Shown here piece by piece: positions 20,201 to 31,031 of a stretch of 64,000 nucleotides of DNA. The notes beneath the pieces were generated by a model. The model was not told where the DNA came from. It ran no database searches and saw only the letters and a list, made by a program, of their open reading frames with translations. The stretch lies in assembly GCF_020360975.1 (NCBI RefSeq), contig NW_025408668.1:7688001-7752000 (forward strand). Reading direction: 5' to 3'. The position numbers and the translations under genes are program-made. The number at the start of each line of letters is the position of its first letter. The first letter of the stretch is position 1. This DNA is from Hirsutella rhossiliensis. Lineage: Eukaryota > Ascomycota > Sordariomycetes > Hypocreales > Ophiocordycipitaceae.

Positions 20201-20810
20201 GGATTTATCCCAGGCAGCCTTTGGCCTTGACATGCGCGAGGCTTCGCGGATCTACTTCATCAACCCAGTCCTAAACCCGCAAGTGGAAGCGCAGGCAATC
20301 GGACGGGTCCGGCGCATCAGCCAACAGAGGCCAGTCTCGGTTGAGACGCTCGTTTTGAGGAATAGCATCGACGAAGTCATCCTTGAACGCAAGAAGCACA
20401 TGAGTCAAGCGGAGCATCGGCAAGTCAAGTCTATCTTGGATATACGACCGATCTATAATTGGATCAAGAATGCAAGGGTGGTGGAGCTTCCGGACATGGA
20501 CGGGGACGGGTTCTCTGAAATGGCCCAACTTTGTACACCTCAGGCATTGTTCGGGCGAGGCCTCGGGAAGCCTCTACTCCCTGACGACGGTCTCGTTCCC
20601 GGAGGCGGGCGTGCACAGAAAAGTCAGTGTGGGGGGACAGGGTCGCCGTCTGCTCGCTCAATGACCAGCGCCGGTGCGAAAAGGCCGCATGACAGTGGCC
20701 CTGGAAGCGAAGCGCAGCTCGAGTCTCCCGGAGATTCGCCGGGGATGCGAGACGTTGTCGCACGGCCAGCACGACGAGTTCGGTTTATGGCTGACTCTGA
20801 TGAAGAGTGA
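17234..20810 (+). CDS. SNF2-family DNA-dependent ATPase/helicase (Rad5/Rad16-like, RING-less)
   Basis: Three exons, 17234-19978, 20049-20128 and 20189-20810, give 1,148 residues. The ATP-binding motif GGILAEEMGSGKT is near residues 266-278, followed by the SNF2 blocks 'SVVIVPNNLVAQW', DEGH near 466-469 and 'SRWIVTGTPSHG'. The C-terminal helicase lobe spans the introns: 'IVFYENENVAWYL', 'HLIYAKGLTSERRG', 'VLLMDLSQAAFGLDM', then 'NPQVEAQAIGRVRRISQQRPV'. Such enzymes use ATP to translocate on DNA and remodel nucleosomes or repair intermediates in the nucleus. Unlike Rad5 and Rad16, no RING finger is visible between the lobes. Intron 1 is GTATGT...CCAG (70 bp). Intron 2 is a GC-AG intron (60 bp, GCAAGT...TTAG, CTAAC at 20169-20173). 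Confidence 0.88.
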
Positions 20811-22268
20811 GCGTATTACCCCGGATGACGCTGGACATGGCAGGAAAGGCACCTGAGGGTGGTGGGCGGTTGGTAACCACTGTAACGTGCAAGGATCGAG
20901 TCCGAGGTGGCTTCATTGACAGACTTGGCGCATCCATTAGGGTGATGGTGTCCAATAAGTTGAGTCGATCTTCGTTGTTCGTAATGGTAAGCACGGGACA
21001 ACCCTGGCTGCGTTTCTAGTCTTGCTGATCGGTTGCATTTAGTCCGAGCCAGCGCCTAGCCTGCCAGCCTGCCGTCAGGGGAAAAGTGTCGTGTTTCCTT
21101 GGATGCTACAGAAAGATGGCAGATAGGTAGCGTTGCACAGCGTCAGCACTGCCGCGCGCGTCGCCGTCGCGCGCTTCAGCCTCAGTACAGCCTTGGCCGC
21201 GCGGGTAGTGCTGGCTGTGCCTTTGAAGGGGACGCTTTACCAGTCGTCTTGTCAATTTACCAATGCGGGTCACAAGGACTGGGTGGGAGTGAGGGTGAGA
21301 GAGATGCGAGACCAAGTAGGCATCGATTGGAGGATGGTGAGGGTGAGGGAGCACGATACAAGGCAGAGTCTCTCTACAAAGTAAGTCGGTTCTCCCAAAT
21401 CATCGATGTCCTTGCGTCTTTGCGAGCCGACTGGCATTTTGCCCGCCTCCCTTTATATCGTCATTGTCGTATAGCACAGCGTACGAAGACAGCCTCCATC
21501 CAACGCCCTCTGTCCATCTGGATTCTAGCAGGGGCAAGCTCGACGACCAAGGACCAACAGCTGACATTCATTTCTCGCATGCGGCGCATCAGCTAGGCGG
21601 AAAGCCATTCCAGCTGCCGACGCCCTCCTCCCTTGAACGCACGCCACGCGGCCGGGGGCTGATGAGACATGGACAAGAGTCTATTCCTCCACGACGCCGA
21701 CGCATACGCTGCCCCTGGCGGGCGGGGTGCGCCGACGTCAACGGCCAGCGACTTTCGACGGCATGTCTGGGCCGTCACCATGGCCGATGCCAAGCCACTA
21801 CCCGTGAGCATGGTCGGTCGAACCGCCTCTTCGCCGGCACCAACAGTCTCGGCGACAGACTCCCGCTTCGCAGTGTTGTACGTACAAGCACGGCCAAATC
21901 TCCTTGACCCTCGGTAAACCCAGCAGTATGCCGGGGTTGAGGACGCCAGTCAGCCGTTGACGAGGCCAGTGCCCCATGTCTCGGCTGGCGAACCACTCCC
22001 CCCCTTCAAGGCAGTCCTTTCTTTATGCACTGACTGTGCACTTCCCCATGTTGGTTGCTTTGATTAATTCCCACCACCCCGAGCCTCGAGCCTCGCGCTT
22101 GGTCCGGCATGCCCAGCGCAGACCATTGTCATCCGCATTCGTCGAGCTCCCCGAGGGGGCGCAGAGCCTTGCTTCACACGTCACTGCCTCCATGCCTGAC
22201 GCCAGGCCGAGTGACCTGTGTGCGGATCTGGGCAGGGGCGTGCCGACGATATTACATCTCAGTCTTCC
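20811..22268. other. Intergenic, 5' region of the F-box gene
   Basis: 1.46 kb with no supported gene. Short open stretches at 21,099-21,917 show no domain and no splice logic. The right end is likely promoter and leader of the F-box gene, whose own start is uncertain because the frame is open upstream to 22,218. Confidence 0.5.
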
Positions 22269-24713
22269 ATGGCCTCCCATCCTCCTCCCCGAGAATCGTC
22301 CATACAGTCGCCGTGGAACCGCCTCTGTTCTCTCGTGACTGACTGTCGCTTTCTTCCTTTTGGCAGACGACAAGGACCCCGGAAACTGAGGCGCAAAAAC
22401 CCGGCCGTGGCACGAGATGAGAGCCCGTTAAGACCAAGCTCGGCAGGCAGTCTATTCGAAATGAGCCCAACCATGACGATGCGGCCCATGCATGTCGCGC
22501 CCCTAGGCGTCCTGCCAGAAAGACTCTACATGATCCCCGAGCATCACAGTGCGACTTTCCACCCCAGCATGAGACCATCGACAGCTCCGCGTCCCTCGAC
22601 GGCCGGCAAACTGGCGCCAATGTATTCCGCCTATTCGGGTCTGCAGCCTCCATCCTTGGACCGCCACAAGTCCGCAGATTCCATGCCCATGCCCATGCCA
22701 CTGAAGCGACCAAAGAAACTATCGCGAGCTTCAGGCCGCTCATGCTCGACCAGTCGGTCCCATGAGAACCTGAGTTTGGCAGCGACCAACTCTCCGCGCG
22801 GGGCAATGGCCAACTACAAAGGGCCCCAGTCGTCGGGTTTGATGGCGGGCTACCGGCAGCCTGCGCCAGGCGCACCGACCAAGGGAATGACGAGCAGGGC
22901 CAAGCCGGACGCCATACTTGCGTCGCTGCCCGGCGAAGTCCTCGAGGTCATCCTCGAGATGCTCAAGGGGCTGCATCTGGGCGGGCGGAGCGACAGCTGC
23001 GCAACGTGCTGGATGCGCGACCTCTGCAGCCTGTCTCTTTGCTCGTCCAACCTCTCACGAGCTGCGCGCCGTTCCCTGTAGGTCATCTGAGCGGTGCTTT
23101 TTAAGGGGATATCTGTGGCTAACCAGATGGACAGCTATGAGGATGTTCGCCTGGACGGACCAGACTCGGCAGCCCGCAAAAAGAGGCCCAAGACGACTCA
23201 CAGAATGGAGCTGCTGCGCCGTACCCTGCGAGCCAGCCCGGATCTGGCAAGCCTAGTCCGGTCGCTCAAGGTGCCGCAGCCAGACGTCTTTGTTGGCGCG
23301 TCGGGCTCCAAGGCGGCGCCGTCGATGGACAAGTACGAGGAGTCGGTGGCGGCGCTCGTCATGGCCTGTCCAAACCTCGAGCGGCTCTTGGGCCCCGTCT
23401 TGAGCTACGACGGCCCGCTCAAGGGGCTGCTGCATGCCCTGGCGACTCGAAGCAACCTGAGGGATATGCAGTGGCTCATTGAGTCGTCGCGCGAGCCGGC
23501 TCAGCAAACTTGCAAGGGCGAGGCCCATGGCGAGGACATGACGCCCGCCCGTCGACGGCAGGACCAAGATGTTCCGTTTGTCGAGCAACACAGGAACTGG
23601 ACGAGGCTGTGCAGCCTGGCGATTCACTGCGTGCCCGGAGCGATGTTGACGCCCGACAACTTGCTCACGACGACGCTCGCTGCCCTGCCCGCTCTGCAAC
23701 ATCTACACCTGTCCGGCCTTCCCGCCAATGTCTTCAACGACGTCACCCTTCTTTCCCTTCCGCGGCTCAGGACCCTGTCTCTCACCAACCTCCCCGGCAT
23801 CAGCTCAAACGGCCTCTCGTCCTTTGCCACCCGGCCCAACAGCACGTCCCTCCGGAAGCTCCACCTCCGCCACACGCCGCTCACCTCGCTGCCGACCGTG
23901 GCTCGGATCCTCGCCCACCTGGCCTCTCTCGTCACCTTTTCCCTTGTGCAGTCCTTTGCGCCGCTGATGCCCGAGACGGACTCGTTTGTCCTGTGTATGA
24001 TGCCCTACCTCGCCTCGGCAAGCGTCACCAAGCTGCACTGGGCCATTACGAGTCCGGCGGACGGTGCCAACGCTGCGGATCGCATCCTGGCGAGGAGCAT
24101 CGAGGCGGGCGGGTTCCCGGCCCTGAGGACGCTGCGGGCGCCCAACGACCCGTCAGGCGTGTTCCAGGCGTTGTGCCGACCGGTCGAGAGGGCCGACTTG
24201 CCCAACGACCGTTTCCGCGGCCTCGCCATGTCTCGGGCCTCGCCCGACAGCGCGCCCACTTCGCCAACCCGGCACTTCCTGGCCAAGTCTCCGACGGCGA
24301 GCTCGCTCCCGACCATGACGTCCACGGCGCCGCCCACCTGCACCAACCTGCTCATGGCCCGCCTCGCCGCGCAGTCCCGCATCGAGAATGCCCGGGACGC
24401 CCATCGGTTCCGGGTCCAGGTGGAGGACGAGGACGGGCGGGTGGTGGAGGCGTTCGGCATGGGCGGATACGTGGGCACCGTGGGCAGCAACATCGACTAC
24501 TGCCTCGTGCCCGACGCCGGGTCCGCAGACGACAAGGGCGGCCTGGTCGACATGGCGGACGTGCTTGCCGAGGACGGGGAGGGCGCCGCCGGGGCGCGAG
24601 ACGGCTGCGACGGGAGCTGGAACTGGAGAGGCGGCGCGGCGGGGGACAGGAGGAATAGGGAGCGGTGGTGGCACACCAAGCGGGGGCGCTGGACGAGGGT
24701 CAGTCTCGACTGA
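22269..24713 (+). CDS. F-box protein with leucine-rich segments
   Basis: Two exons, 22269-23077 and 23135-24713, give 795 residues if the ATG in front of ASHPPPRESS is used. The intron (GTAGGT...GACAG, 57 bp) restores '...ARRSL-YEDVRLDG', the usual end of an F-box-like unit. The F-box begins near residue 217 with 'LPGEVLEVILEMLKGL'. Leucine-rich stretches follow around 23,690-23,950 ('LHLSGLP', 'LRTLSLTNLP', 'LRKLHLRHTPL'). F-box proteins dock substrates to the Skp1-Cullin1 ubiquitin ligase; the substrate here is unknown. The N-terminal 200 residues are Pro/Ser/Met-rich and probably disordered. The C-terminal part of exon 2 is unusually GC-rich. Confidence 0.8.
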
Positions 24714-25009
24714 AGCGTTGTTGATGGCATTGACGTATACGAAGGCCGCGGGCGGATATTGGGGGACCGGAGGCAGCGAGAGGGGGGAATCGAAAACCGG
24801 GTGAAACACGACATTCACGAGGTACAAAAAGAACAAAGAGGGTAAAAGCAGATACAGGGACTTGTTCACCGGACTCTCGGCGTTGGCTGACGTTGGCTGA
24901 GAAGGGCACTCGCAATGATTTATTATTGAACAGCTCAAAAGACCGACTGATATCCGCCACTCTACACATGTCGTCAAAACTCGCACTTTCGCCGTGATTC
25001 TCCAGTTTC

Positions 25010-25288
25010 CTAACGAGAGCCACACGCAGGCACGCGCGACTTTCTCAGCCCGCTCATGACGAGGCAACGGTTGCAGTGTAGAGGCACGCTCTCGTCCCTC
25101 AGCTCGACGACCTCGTGGCCCCCCATGCGCAGCCGGTGGGCCAGCGCGTCGTCCTGCGGCGGGTCGCACAGGTCGGGCATGCCCACGAGGTCCAAGGCCT
25201 CCTGGCACAGGTCGATCCTGCTGTCGCGGTAGCTGTTGCCGCACTCTTGGCTGCTGCACGCCTTTTCCAGCACCAGGAGCTTGCACAT
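25010..25288 (-). CDS. Small cysteine-containing protein, function unknown
   Basis: A 92-residue open frame beginning MCKLLVLEKACSSQECG. It has eight cysteines, including CSSQEC near the N-terminus and a CNRC pair at 74-77, a pattern that would suit metal binding. Small fungal proteins with an MCK start and an early Cys pair are common, but I cannot name this one. It is convergent with the F-box gene (296 bp between stops). It stands out from neighbouring open stretches by its low-bias composition and clear start, yet it may be an incomplete exon. Confidence 0.5.
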   Translation of the reverse strand: MCKLLVLEKACSSQECGNSYRDSRIDLCQEALDLVGMPDLCDPPQDDALAHRLRMGGHEVVELRDESVPLHCNRCLVMSGLRKSRVPACGSR

Positions 25289-26514
25289 GGTGTCCTTTGA
25301 CGGGGTTTGCTCTTCCTGTCCCGGGGGGGGGCTTTTTTGTTAGATTTTTTTGGGTTGTTCGGTTTGGTTGGTGGCTTAGCTTTCTTGTCCCGCGCTCGAC
25401 GAGGCGGGATGGGATCGCGGAGGAGGTGTGCTCTGGCGATGGGATGCTTGGGGCGTCGCGGTGGGATGGCGAGGCTCGGGCAGCTGTCGAGGTGGCAGGG
25501 GTGAGAAAGAGGGAGACGGCGCGAGAAAAACGACGTGGTTCCGACCTATATGGCCAGGCAGGCGAGCAGTGCAAGAATCAAAAAGGGAGCACAGAACAAC
25601 CAGCCCGCCAGGTCCGCCCCGACGCTCGCCGCCTTCACAAAACACCGCCCAACCCCCCTTCACAGCGCCGAAGCGGAACAGCAACAGCGCGCAGAGCCGC
25701 TCGTGTTCCCGCGCGCGCGTGTTCACCGAACAGCGTCGGACAAGAAGCGGCGGCAAACGACGGCCGATCCTTCTCCTCGCGCCGCGCCCCAGCCGCGATA
25801 AGCCCACCTTTTCTCCCCACCCGCCTCCTGGGACGTCTTGCACCCCTGATCGAGAGCCGGACTGGCCAGTGTCGCCTTGTGTGCGGCGAGCGAGGACGAC
25901 GACGGGCCGGCAGCACGTGTGCTGTGAATGGCACGCGCACCCGGCGCGGCTCCTGCAAACGGGATCCTGCGCGTTGCTTGTCGTGAACAAGACCAGCCCG
26001 GTGGAACCGTCCTGTGAGCAAGATTCGCGCGGCTTCTGGCGCTTCAGATCGGCTTGATCTCTGAGAGCTGCAAGCACACTTCAGCAGACTCAAGAACACG
26101 GTGGCGGGCGTGCGCCTCCGACCAGAGACACGATTCCTATGCAGCAGGCCGTGTTCGAGTCCAAAGGAACCACCCGCAGTGTGAATGGGAGGCAAGCCTC
26201 GCATGTATTATCTAATAATGCGATGCACACTGCTCTATATCGTGCTTCGCCCTTCGTGTAACAAGAAAACTGCCTTTGCGGCAATCCAAGCAGCACAAGC
26301 GTCGTTGTCCTCATCCCAAATCATATCCAAAACCGTAGTACGCAAAACTCCTCGACAGAATGCAAGCCGTTTTGGGCAAAATCAAGTAGCAAATCCCCCA
26401 CGGCCCGACGAGGGGGGACATGACTCCCCTAGGCGCCGGCACAAAATATCACTCGTTTCTTCACCCATCACTCACCTTGCCGGCCGCAAACGCCGTATCC
26501 GACCATGACCTCGG
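25289..26514. other. Intergenic, no gene seen
   Basis: 1.2 kb with T runs at 25,330-25,360 and GC-rich sequence at 25,600-25,950. Open stretches on both strands are Arg/Pro/Ala-rich with no domain and look like composition artefacts. Confidence 0.5.
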
Positions 26515-29500
26515 TTAGAAAAACCTCGACTTCTTCTTTGTGCTGGCCTTCTTCGGCGTGGCGCCGAGGATGTCGTCAAACGTGGCGCCCGTGATCATTG
26601 GCTCAGCCAGAGAAGTCGTGCTCCCTGCAACCCCACCAAAGTTTCCCGAAGAGGCGCTCCTGAAGCCCCTGTGGCTGCTCGCAGGTCGCGGGCCCAGCGA
26701 GCTGCTCCGGTTGTGGCTTCCAAACACGTTGGGGGGCTCCATGGGCACCGGCTCCAAGCCGATGGCAATACTGGAACGCCAGGCCTGACTGGAGCGATTC
26801 AAGCCCGGCGAGAGATTCCGCGGCCGCAATGCCGCTTGAGGCGCCCCGGGCGGTGGTGACGGCGTGCCCGAGGCGGACACTGGGGACGGCAGCGGTACCC
26901 AGTCGCGTTCGCCGGGAAACACGGGACGTGGCGGGTCGAGAGGCGACATAACGGCTTCTTCGGGCGGCGGACCGTCTGCGTCTTCGATGCCCTCCCACTT
27001 TTGCGCCGCCAGCCAGCAATGACTTCGATGGTAGGTAGCCTCGACGCTGAACATGACGGCATCGGCGGAGAGCTCGACGAGGCGGCCGCCACCGCCCGTG
27101 ACTTCGTACCACATCTTGCGCACCTTCTTGTCCTCGACCCACGGCGGGTTGCCCATGGGCGGCTGACATAGAAAGTACTCGACCCCGTCGCTGTATTGCA
27201 ACCCCGGTGCGTCCACCACCAGCATCGGCAACGACTGCAAGACCACGGAGAGGAAGATCCAGTAGCCGATTCGTTGATCCACCAAGTCCTGGCACATCTT
27301 TCCCTTGGACTCCCGCATCTCAAAGTCCTTGAAATGCTGGAGGAATGGCAGCTTGGAACTATTGGAATCGTAGTTGTAGGCCTTGTTGAGGATCAGAAGC
27401 AGCTCGTGCTCCTTGATCTTCTTCTCGAACCTGTTCTGGACCTTGGCAGAGAGGCTGTTGAAGGTCTCGTGGATCGCCGTCATGGACGGCAGCTGTGGGA
27501 GGTCAAATGGGATGGGGGGCAGCACGGGAGGCTTGGAGCGGTCAAACTCGGACAGAATATTTCGCAGGGCCGACGTTGCCATCTTGTCGGCGGCGTCCGA
27601 GATGGCGGGCACCTCGTCAATGACTCTCGAAGTCAGGTTCTTCCGGTCCACGAGCATATCGTACAAGGCGCACATGTCGGAATACAAGGCCTTGAGGACT
27701 AGCCTGTTCAGGCCGCTCTCTGCGAATGGGTTCTTCTTGCTGCTGGCCTTGGGCGGCCAGCTACCGAACGTGTGCTTATAGTAGTTCAGGGTGAATTGCC
27801 GCATTCTGTGAAACGAGTTCCTCCAGACCTTGAACCGGACTTGCCGCAGCTCGGGAAACGCCGAAGAATTGGCGATGCCGGCAAATAGAGACGGGAACTC
27901 GAACTGTTCCAGATGCTCGTTGACGTTGTGTTGGCGGTTCACGAGATCGAAATGCGCCCGCTCCAGTCGCTCGCGGGTGTGCGGCGAGATCTGCTCGAAC
28001 AGCGGCAGCCGCAGGTCCTTGATGGCCGAGTACTTTCCCGCAGCGTGGGCAAACGCCTCGTTGTAGAGGTCCAGGCTGCGCATGCGCTCGCCCAGAACCA
28101 GAGCCTCCAAAGTCTTTTCTCGGCTGTGGCGACAGTCGGCGAGACCAAGTTGATCCGAGTAGAAACCGAAGCTGAGGTCGACGGCTTCGCCAAACGTTTC
28201 CTCGCTAGCGCCCGAGAAGCCGAATTCTTGCAAAAGCTCTGCAATCTCGAGGAAAGCATGAAACGTGGTGGGTTTGGACTTTGTGCCCACAAGGGGTTGG
28301 CCGGTGAGAAAGGCGAACAGGTTCCTGATGGCAATTAAGCGGTCTAGCTCCGCGTGCGATCCTTCGCCCGGAGCAGTGAGGTGTCCGCTTCCCGTGGGAA
28401 GCGCGGCGGGGAGGTACAATCGCATGCAGCCCGGGGACTCGGGGAGCGTCGGGGAGACGGGTGGCGAGGCCATTCGGGTGGCATCATTCAGGTTGAGGCT
28501 GTCGTTTCCCCCCGAACTCCTGGCGGAACCTCGATCGAAACCCGGCTCAAAATTGGACTCGTCGAATTCGGATTGAATCAGTTCGAAAAAGACGTACGAA
28601 GAGCTCACTGTGAACTCGGGCACCTTGAACGAGGGTCCACATCCGCTTCCTCTTGGGTACAGGTAGACATGAACGACGCCGCTTTCGTTCCAAAGTTCGG
28701 GAACCTGCAAGCAGGACGTCAGCAGAGGCTGTGGGTAGGCTCGGCTTGTCCTTGAGTTACCTTTTCACCGTTCTTGAGCAACGATGTGTTGTACTCGACT
28801 TGTGTTTTGTCGTCAGACATGATCCAGGCGTACGATTTGCTCTTCTTGGAAGGATCCACGGAGCTGGAGCGAGACCTCAGTCCACCGGGGAACCAGCTCC
28901 TGCGGAATCTTCCCCTCGAGGGGCTCTGGCTGCTGCCCTTTGAAGATCGTGGTCGAAGGTTGGCAGATGGCGGCGGCGGGGTGAGCCGCAGACCCGGTGT
29001 GTCACCCGCGACGATGGACGGGGCTTGAGCGGAAAAGCTCCGTCTGCCCCTGAGCTCCGGAGGAAACGTCGAGTCATCTCCAGGGGCGGGGCGCGGTTCC
29101 GAGATGAGAGGCATTTGGTGCAGGGACTTGCTTCGACGCCGGGACTGGCGGACCGCCTTTTGCAGTTTCGATTGCTTCTGAGAATCCGCGCTGCCCTCGG
29201 CAACATGGCTTCCGCGTGCCCCCGTCTGGGCTGCGGATTCCAGTCGGGCTAGGGCGGCGGGCCGAGACTCGGGCGACGAAGTGGACGAGGGAGCAGTCGG
29301 GGTGGCCTCGGGGCTGGATACGAGAGTGATGCTGGCCGTGTCCAGGTGCGGCATGGATGCGGCCGCGGCCGAGCTCTGTCGAATGCTCAGATCAGTTGGC
29401 GAGTATGAAGAGGGCGACGAAGGCGACTCGAGGCTCTCGGCCCTGGCGGCGTCATTGGTGGGCGGGCCAGAAGGCGAGGCTGGTGAGTCCTGAGAGGCAT

Positions 29501-29852
29501 AGGGAGGCGGAGGCGGGGGGAGAGGCGGACGGGGCTCGGTGGGCTCGGCGGCGGTTTTTCGGCGGACGGGCTGAGGGGGCGAATCTGCGGTCGAGGATAT
29601 GAGCGGAGGAAGAAAGGAGGAGACGCGGGCGCTCCAAGTCCTCGACTTGCTGCGCAGGCGGTTGGGAGGAGGCACTGGCTCTCCTTGAAGAGCCTCCTTG
29701 GAGTGGAGGATGACGGGTTCGTCGTGTTGGCGATGGCGCTGCGAGCGGGTGGGCTCGAGGTTTCCTCGGTCGCGGATAGACGACTTGCGCGAGCGCTTTT
29801 CCGAGTCGGAGTTTGATCGCAGGGCAGAAAGAGAAAAGGATGAAGGGAGCAT
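26515..29852 (-). CDS. Large fungal protein, function unrecognised
   Basis: Two exons, 29852-28761 and 28704-26515, give 1,093 residues. The intron (GTAACT...TTGCAG, 56 bp) joins '...TSLLKNGEK' to 'VPELWNESGVVHVYLYPRGSG' in frame. Residues 1 to about 335 are Ser/Pro/Arg-rich, with a polyproline run, and look disordered. From about 340 a globular part starts, SYAWIMSDDKTQVEYN, and continues to about 960 with helical segments (for example 'HRMRQFTLNYYKHTFGSW' and 'QDLVDQRIGYWIFLSVVLQ'). The tail is again Pro/Ser-rich and ends KKASTKKKSRFF. I see no catalytic motif, signal peptide or clear membrane segment. The start is placed at the ATG before LPSSFSL; an in-frame ATG 48 bp upstream is possible. 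Confidence 0.82.
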
Positions 29853-30997
29853 GGTGGCTCGAAAGGACTTACTCGAGGTCATACTGGGCAAGATGACCAT
29901 CCGTCCACGAGCCAGTCTGACATGCAGCGAAGAAGAGCAAGCAAGAATCAGCAGTAGAGGAGGATCGAGTTGCGGAAGTAATCAATCAGAGTCGAAAGGT
30001 GGCGGCGAGAAAAAGGGGCGGGGGCGTGGGTGGTTCGACAGGAGAGGCGAGTCGGGGCGAGTGCTGCTTGTTGGATCGAGTGAGAGCGCGCGCGTCAGGC
30101 TCACACCACGGCCGTCTGTAGTAGAGCAGGTACCTGGAGGTCGAGTACCTAGAGGATTTGGGGGGGAGGGAGTGCAGGGAGAAATGCTGGGCCCTGATGG
30201 GAGAGAAGCAGCTCAGCCAGGCGCAGCGACGCCTTCGAGGGCCTGGACGGGCAAGGCATGTACAACGAGCCAACGGTACCTGAGAGAGGAGCGCGCACAG
30301 GGCTCCGTACCGTTGAAAAGCGCCAGGAACAGGCGGTAGCCGGTACGAATGGCCGACTCGCGGTGGAGACGCGATGACGTTTCGTGGCAAGAGGGTTTGG
30401 ATTTCAGGCCCGGCTTGGCCCAGGTAGGCTTGGCAACAGGGCAGGGGGAGTATGTCTCATAAGGATTCGAGCAGTATGTACGGAGTATCCGCACAGCAGA
30501 AGCAGGGCGAAAGGGGCAGCGTGTGTTTTCCGTCGACGTTGGTGCAGAGGAGGGGCGGGCAGAAGGAATAAAAAGAAACGACGGCTGGGAAAGAAGAAAG
30601 GAAACGCGCGGGATGGACACGGGAGAGAGCATGGCTGACGGGTGATTAGAGGTTTGATGACCAACGGTAGCAACGACTAGCGAGGTCCGAGTACGAGTAC
30701 CCGACCGCGACTCGACAACGCGGCGCGGGCGAGTAGCCGGTACGTACTTGCTGGAACAAAACATGGCCCTTGGCGCGCCCCGCTGCGAGGTCTCCGCGAC
30801 TCCCCAAGCCCCCTGTGGCTGGCGCGGCGGGGTACCACTACAAGGGCCTCTGGTCCTTGCCGTTTGCCCGCTTAGGTAGTTGGTGGTGGAGGCCCAGAGT
30901 ATTGCCAACGCCTCCTGCCAGCCGTCGGCGCTGACGGCTCTCTCTGGGCGGCTCGGATGGGGCTGAATCAGCCAGCCCAGGCGGACTCGGAACAACT

Positions 30998-31031
<34 letters not shown>

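Noticed and set aside
20890..20910. GGATCGAGTCC string resembling a tRNA B box
   Set aside because: No T-arm stem and no A box at the right distance.
24153..25574. 473-codon open frame on the minus strand opposite the F-box gene
   Set aside because: It overlaps the conserved F-box coding exon antisense, is Arg/Pro/Gly-rich and has no domain; GC-rich shadow frame.
30213..31031. 272-codon frame with a poly-Leu start
   Set aside because: The poly-Leu comes from the CAG microsatellite read in reverse; no signal-peptide or domain context.
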